Assembly: GCA_023301645.1 (NCBI GenBank)
Contig: JALZUH010000165.1
Location: forward strand, 1 to 14,900
Source: Akkermansiaceae bacterium
GTDB taxonomy: Bacteria; Verrucomicrobiota; Verrucomicrobiia; Verrucomicrobiales; Akkermansiaceae
DNA: 14,900 nt
Reading direction: 5' to 3'
This document shows, piece by piece, positions 13,348-14,900 of this stretch. The position numbers and the translations under genes were made by a program. Under the pieces are notes generated by a model. It searched no databases. It saw only the letters and a program-made list of their open reading frames with translations, and was not told where the DNA came from. Numbering within the stretch: the first letter of the stretch is position 1; each line of letters starts with the position of its first letter.

Positions 13348-13932
13348 ATGAATAAATACTTAATAACGATGTTGGCGATGGTTTCTGGATGTTTCAGTGC
13401 TTTTGCTGAAGAGGCTAAGGCAAGTGAGGTGAAGGATATCCGTATCGTGATGACTACCAGCCGTGGTGATATCGAGGCGACAATCTTTGCTTCTAAGGTG
13501 CCGATGACGGCTGCGAACTATCTCAACCTCGCAAAGCGTGGCTACTACGACGGACTGAAGTTCCACCGCGTGATTGCTAATTTCATGATTCAAGGCGGCG
13601 ATCCACAGGGGACAGGTAGAGGTGGTCCTGGTTATCGTTTTGGTGATGAGTTCGACGCATCGCTCAAGCACGATAAGGCAGGTGTTTTCTCAATGGCCAA
13701 TGCTGGCCCAGGCACGAATGGTTCGCAGTTTTTCATTACTCACGGCCCTACACCGCACCTTAATGGTAAGCACTCTGTCTATGGTGAAGTGACTAAGGGA
13801 CTAGATGTTGTGAATGCTGTGCGTGGTGGTGACACCATCAAGAGCATCAAGGTTCTCGACTCTACTGACGCTCTCTTTGCCGCTCAGAAGGCAAACCTCG
13901 ATAAGTGGAATGCTATCTTAGGTGATAAGTAA
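13348..13932 (+). CDS. Exported cyclophilin-type peptidyl-prolyl isomerase
   Basis: This is a cyclophilin that catalyses cis-trans isomerisation of X-Pro bonds, probably in the periplasm. From ATG 13348 it has 194 residues. An N-terminal signal segment precedes a single cyclophilin domain (about 30-170). Active-site phrases are KFHRVIANFMIQGGDPQGTG (71-90), with the catalytic arginine R74, then FSMANAGPGTNGSQFFI (114-130) and PHLNGKHSVYGEV (136-148). The tryptophan of the human enzyme is replaced by histidine (H137), as in many bacterial forms. The signal could be a normal one (cut near AFA|EE, residue 20) or a lipoprotein signal (V-S-G-C, cysteine 15). An in-frame TTG at 13246 would add 34 residues that hide the signal, so I reject it. 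Copy 2 of the 32-base repeat lies in its upstream region, so the insertion may affect its expression. Confidence 0.93.
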   Translation: MNKYLITMLAMVSGCFSAFAEEAKASEVKDIRIVMTTSRGDIEATIFASKVPMTAANYLNLAKRGYYDGLKFHRVIANFMIQGGDPQGTGRGGPGYRFGDEFDASLKHDKAGVFSMANAGPGTNGSQFFITHGPTPHLNGKHSVYGEVTKGLDVVNAVRGGDTIKSIKVLDSTDALFAAQKANLDKWNAILGDK

Positions 13933-13943
13933 TCATTCGCTAA

Positions 13944-13960
13944 TGGGAGTTACTCCTTTT
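13944..13960 (+). terminator. Weak terminator-like hairpin after the prolyl isomerase
   Basis: GGAG and CTCC around TTA are followed by TTTT, starting about 12 bases after the stop codon. The stem is only 4-5 bases and the T run is short, so this is a marginal call. Confidence 0.3.
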
Positions 13961-14026
13961 GTGACAGTATTCTTATATTGCACTGTCTTCATTAGTTGTT
14001 AACCTAACACGTCAATTAATAAAAAT

Positions 14027-14356
14027 ATGTTTGAAATCTACCAAAGCGAAAAAACCGAAAAGTTCCACTTCCGTCTTAAAGCCAGAAATGGCGAGATCAT
14101 TCTAACTGGTCAGGCCTATAAAGATAAGTCTGGCTGTGAGAACGGTGTGGAGTCTGTGAAAAAGAACGGCTCAGATGAGTCAAGGTTCGAAATCAAGGAC
14201 TCTAGCAACGGCAAGCAATACTTCGTGCTTAAGGCTGGTAACGGCCAGATCATCGGCCAGAGCCAGATGTATAAGACGGCTTCAGGCCTCAAAAACGGGA
14301 TCGTCTCTGTAGGGAAGAACTCTACTGAGGGTAAGGTCAAGGACCTCACTGAGTAG
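14027..14356 (+). CDS. YegP-like DUF1508 protein
   Basis: The 109-residue protein is two copies of the DUF1508 fold in tandem, as in Escherichia coli YegP. The first (about 2-47) reads FEIYQSEKTEKFHFRLKARN, then GEIILTGQAYKDKSGCENGV. The second (about 53-98) reads RFEIKDSSNGKQYFVLKAGN, then GQIIGQSQMYKTASGLKNGI. Each copy has the G-x-I-I strand and the Y-x-x-x-x-G-x-x-N-G helix start that mark the family. It is small, soluble and without a signal, so probably cytoplasmic. The biochemical role is unknown, and a stress-related role is sometimes suggested for the family. It appears to be transcribed alone: 94 bases separate it from the isomerase gene and a strong terminator follows. The start at 14027 follows an A-rich stretch with no Shine-Dalgarno sequence. 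Confidence 0.92.
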   Translation: MFEIYQSEKTEKFHFRLKARNGEIILTGQAYKDKSGCENGVESVKKNGSDESRFEIKDSSNGKQYFVLKAGNGQIIGQSQMYKTASGLKNGIVSVGKNSTEGKVKDLTE

Positions 14357-14377
14357 TCTGATATTTCCACTATCATC

Positions 14378-14415
14378 ACCGCGTCATTCTCTACGGAGGC
14401 TGGCGCGGTTTTTTT
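14378..14415 (+). terminator. Rho-independent terminator of the DUF1508 gene
   Basis: ACCGCGTCA (14378-14386) pairs with TGGCGCGGT (14401-14409) over nine positions with one G-U, around a 14-base loop, and seven T (14409-14415) follow. It begins 22 bases after the stop codon. The reverse strand lacks a T run, so it acts rightward only. Confidence 0.85.
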
Positions 14416-14456
14416 GTGCCGGTAGCGCCCAGTCACTTGATGGACGGCGGCTGGCT

Positions 14457-14900
14457 CTACGCTGGGTCTTCCTCTGCGGTGTCTTCAAGAATGGTGACAA
14501 GTCGCTCGAAGACTTCTGGCTCCATGCCTCGATCTGGCTCGCCTCTACTACAACTTGTAAACCACTTGCCAAGGGTGCGGCGGTCATCGCTACTGAGGTG
14601 CTGGACGATGCTCTCGCCATTGCTGCTGAGTGTCTCAGCGTCGCGTCGACCGTGGGCACGGTTTTGGATTTCGAGGTAGGTGATCAGCATGCGATCGAGT
14701 AGGATCCATGGGAAATTTTCATTCTTAGGTGGGCCTAGTTCTAGCTTGCGCCCTTCGCCACTCTTTAGCTTCACCCCACCCGTGATGTCGACCTTGAGGT
14801 CGGGTAGGTCTTCACCTTTGAAAAAGGCAGCGGCAGCACCTCCCACCATGCCTAGCAGGGTGCCTGCACCATGTGAGAGTCCACCAGAGCCGATGTCGAC
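14457..14900 (-). CDS. Unrecognised protein with glycine-rich segment, 5' end beyond window
   Basis: The frame is open from base 14900 to a TAG at 14459-14457, giving 147 residues with the true start outside the window. An in-frame ATG at 14849 is possible, but the 17 codons before it read on smoothly (GSGGLSHGAGTLLGMVGG), so I treat the gene as cut. The visible N-terminal part is a small-residue-rich stretch, GTLLGMVGGAAAAFFKGED, which could be a short membrane or glycine-zipper-like segment. It is followed by a polar beta-type stretch (VDITGGVKLKSGEGRKLELG) and then a charged helical C-terminus (ILLDRMLITYLEIQNRAHGRRD, written here to 20 as ILLDRMLITYLEIQNRAHGR). No family was recognised and no function is claimed. 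It is convergent with the DUF1508 gene, whose terminator lies 41 bases from this stop. Confidence 0.6.
   Translation of the reverse strand, partial: VDIGSGGLSHGAGTLLGMVGGAAAAFFKGEDLPDLKVDITGGVKLKSGEGRKLELGPPKNENFPWILLDRMLITYLEIQNRAHGRRDAETLSSNGESIVQHLSSDDRRTLGKWFTSCSRGEPDRGMEPEVFERLVTILEDTAEEDPA

Overview
The window reads as chromosome of a Gram-negative bacterium: it encodes the outer-membrane assembly protein BamA and several exported proteins. Recognisable Shine-Dalgarno sequences are scarce and the gene order is not that of a well-known proteobacterial model. A PVC-type lineage, perhaps Verrucomicrobiota, would fit. That placement is an impression from gene content, not something the sequence proves. 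Most genes are ordinary housekeeping genes.

Layout. Bases 1-5615 hold a block on the minus strand. In transcription order it is citrate synthase (gltA) with its own terminator, a tandem-ACT protein, ruvB, a Fur-family regulator, a CvfB-like S1-domain protein, and then pheT, which runs off the left edge. The ACT-ruvB-fur-cvfB genes are packed with gaps of 6-44 bases and are probably one operon. From 5826 the strand switches to plus: tsaB (tRNA t6A synthesis), bamA (outer-membrane beta-barrel insertion), an exported DUF3108 protein, and a membrane metal-dependent hydrolase of the YdjM type. Further right, also on plus, are an exported cyclophilin-type prolyl isomerase and a YegP-like DUF1508 protein with a strong terminator. 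The last gene, on minus, is an unrecognised protein cut by the right edge.

The accessory part is 11338-13214. A 32-base perfect direct repeat (11338-11369 and 13183-13214) brackets a two-gene minus-strand unit: a HipA-like kinase gene followed by a DUF3037 gene. The kinase reading frame breaks at a run of seven G (plus strand, 12512-12518). With six G the frame continues for 66 more codons and stops exactly in an ATGA overlap with the DUF3037 start. The gene is therefore frameshifted, phase-variable, decoded by frameshifting, or mis-sequenced at that run. The repeat, the lower G+C of parts of the insert, the opposite orientation to both neighbours and the kinase/DUF3037 pairing suggest a small mobile cargo module, possibly of toxin-antitoxin or defence type. 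It is the best candidate here for a poorly described system.

No rRNA, tRNA, CRISPR array, transposase or integrase was seen.
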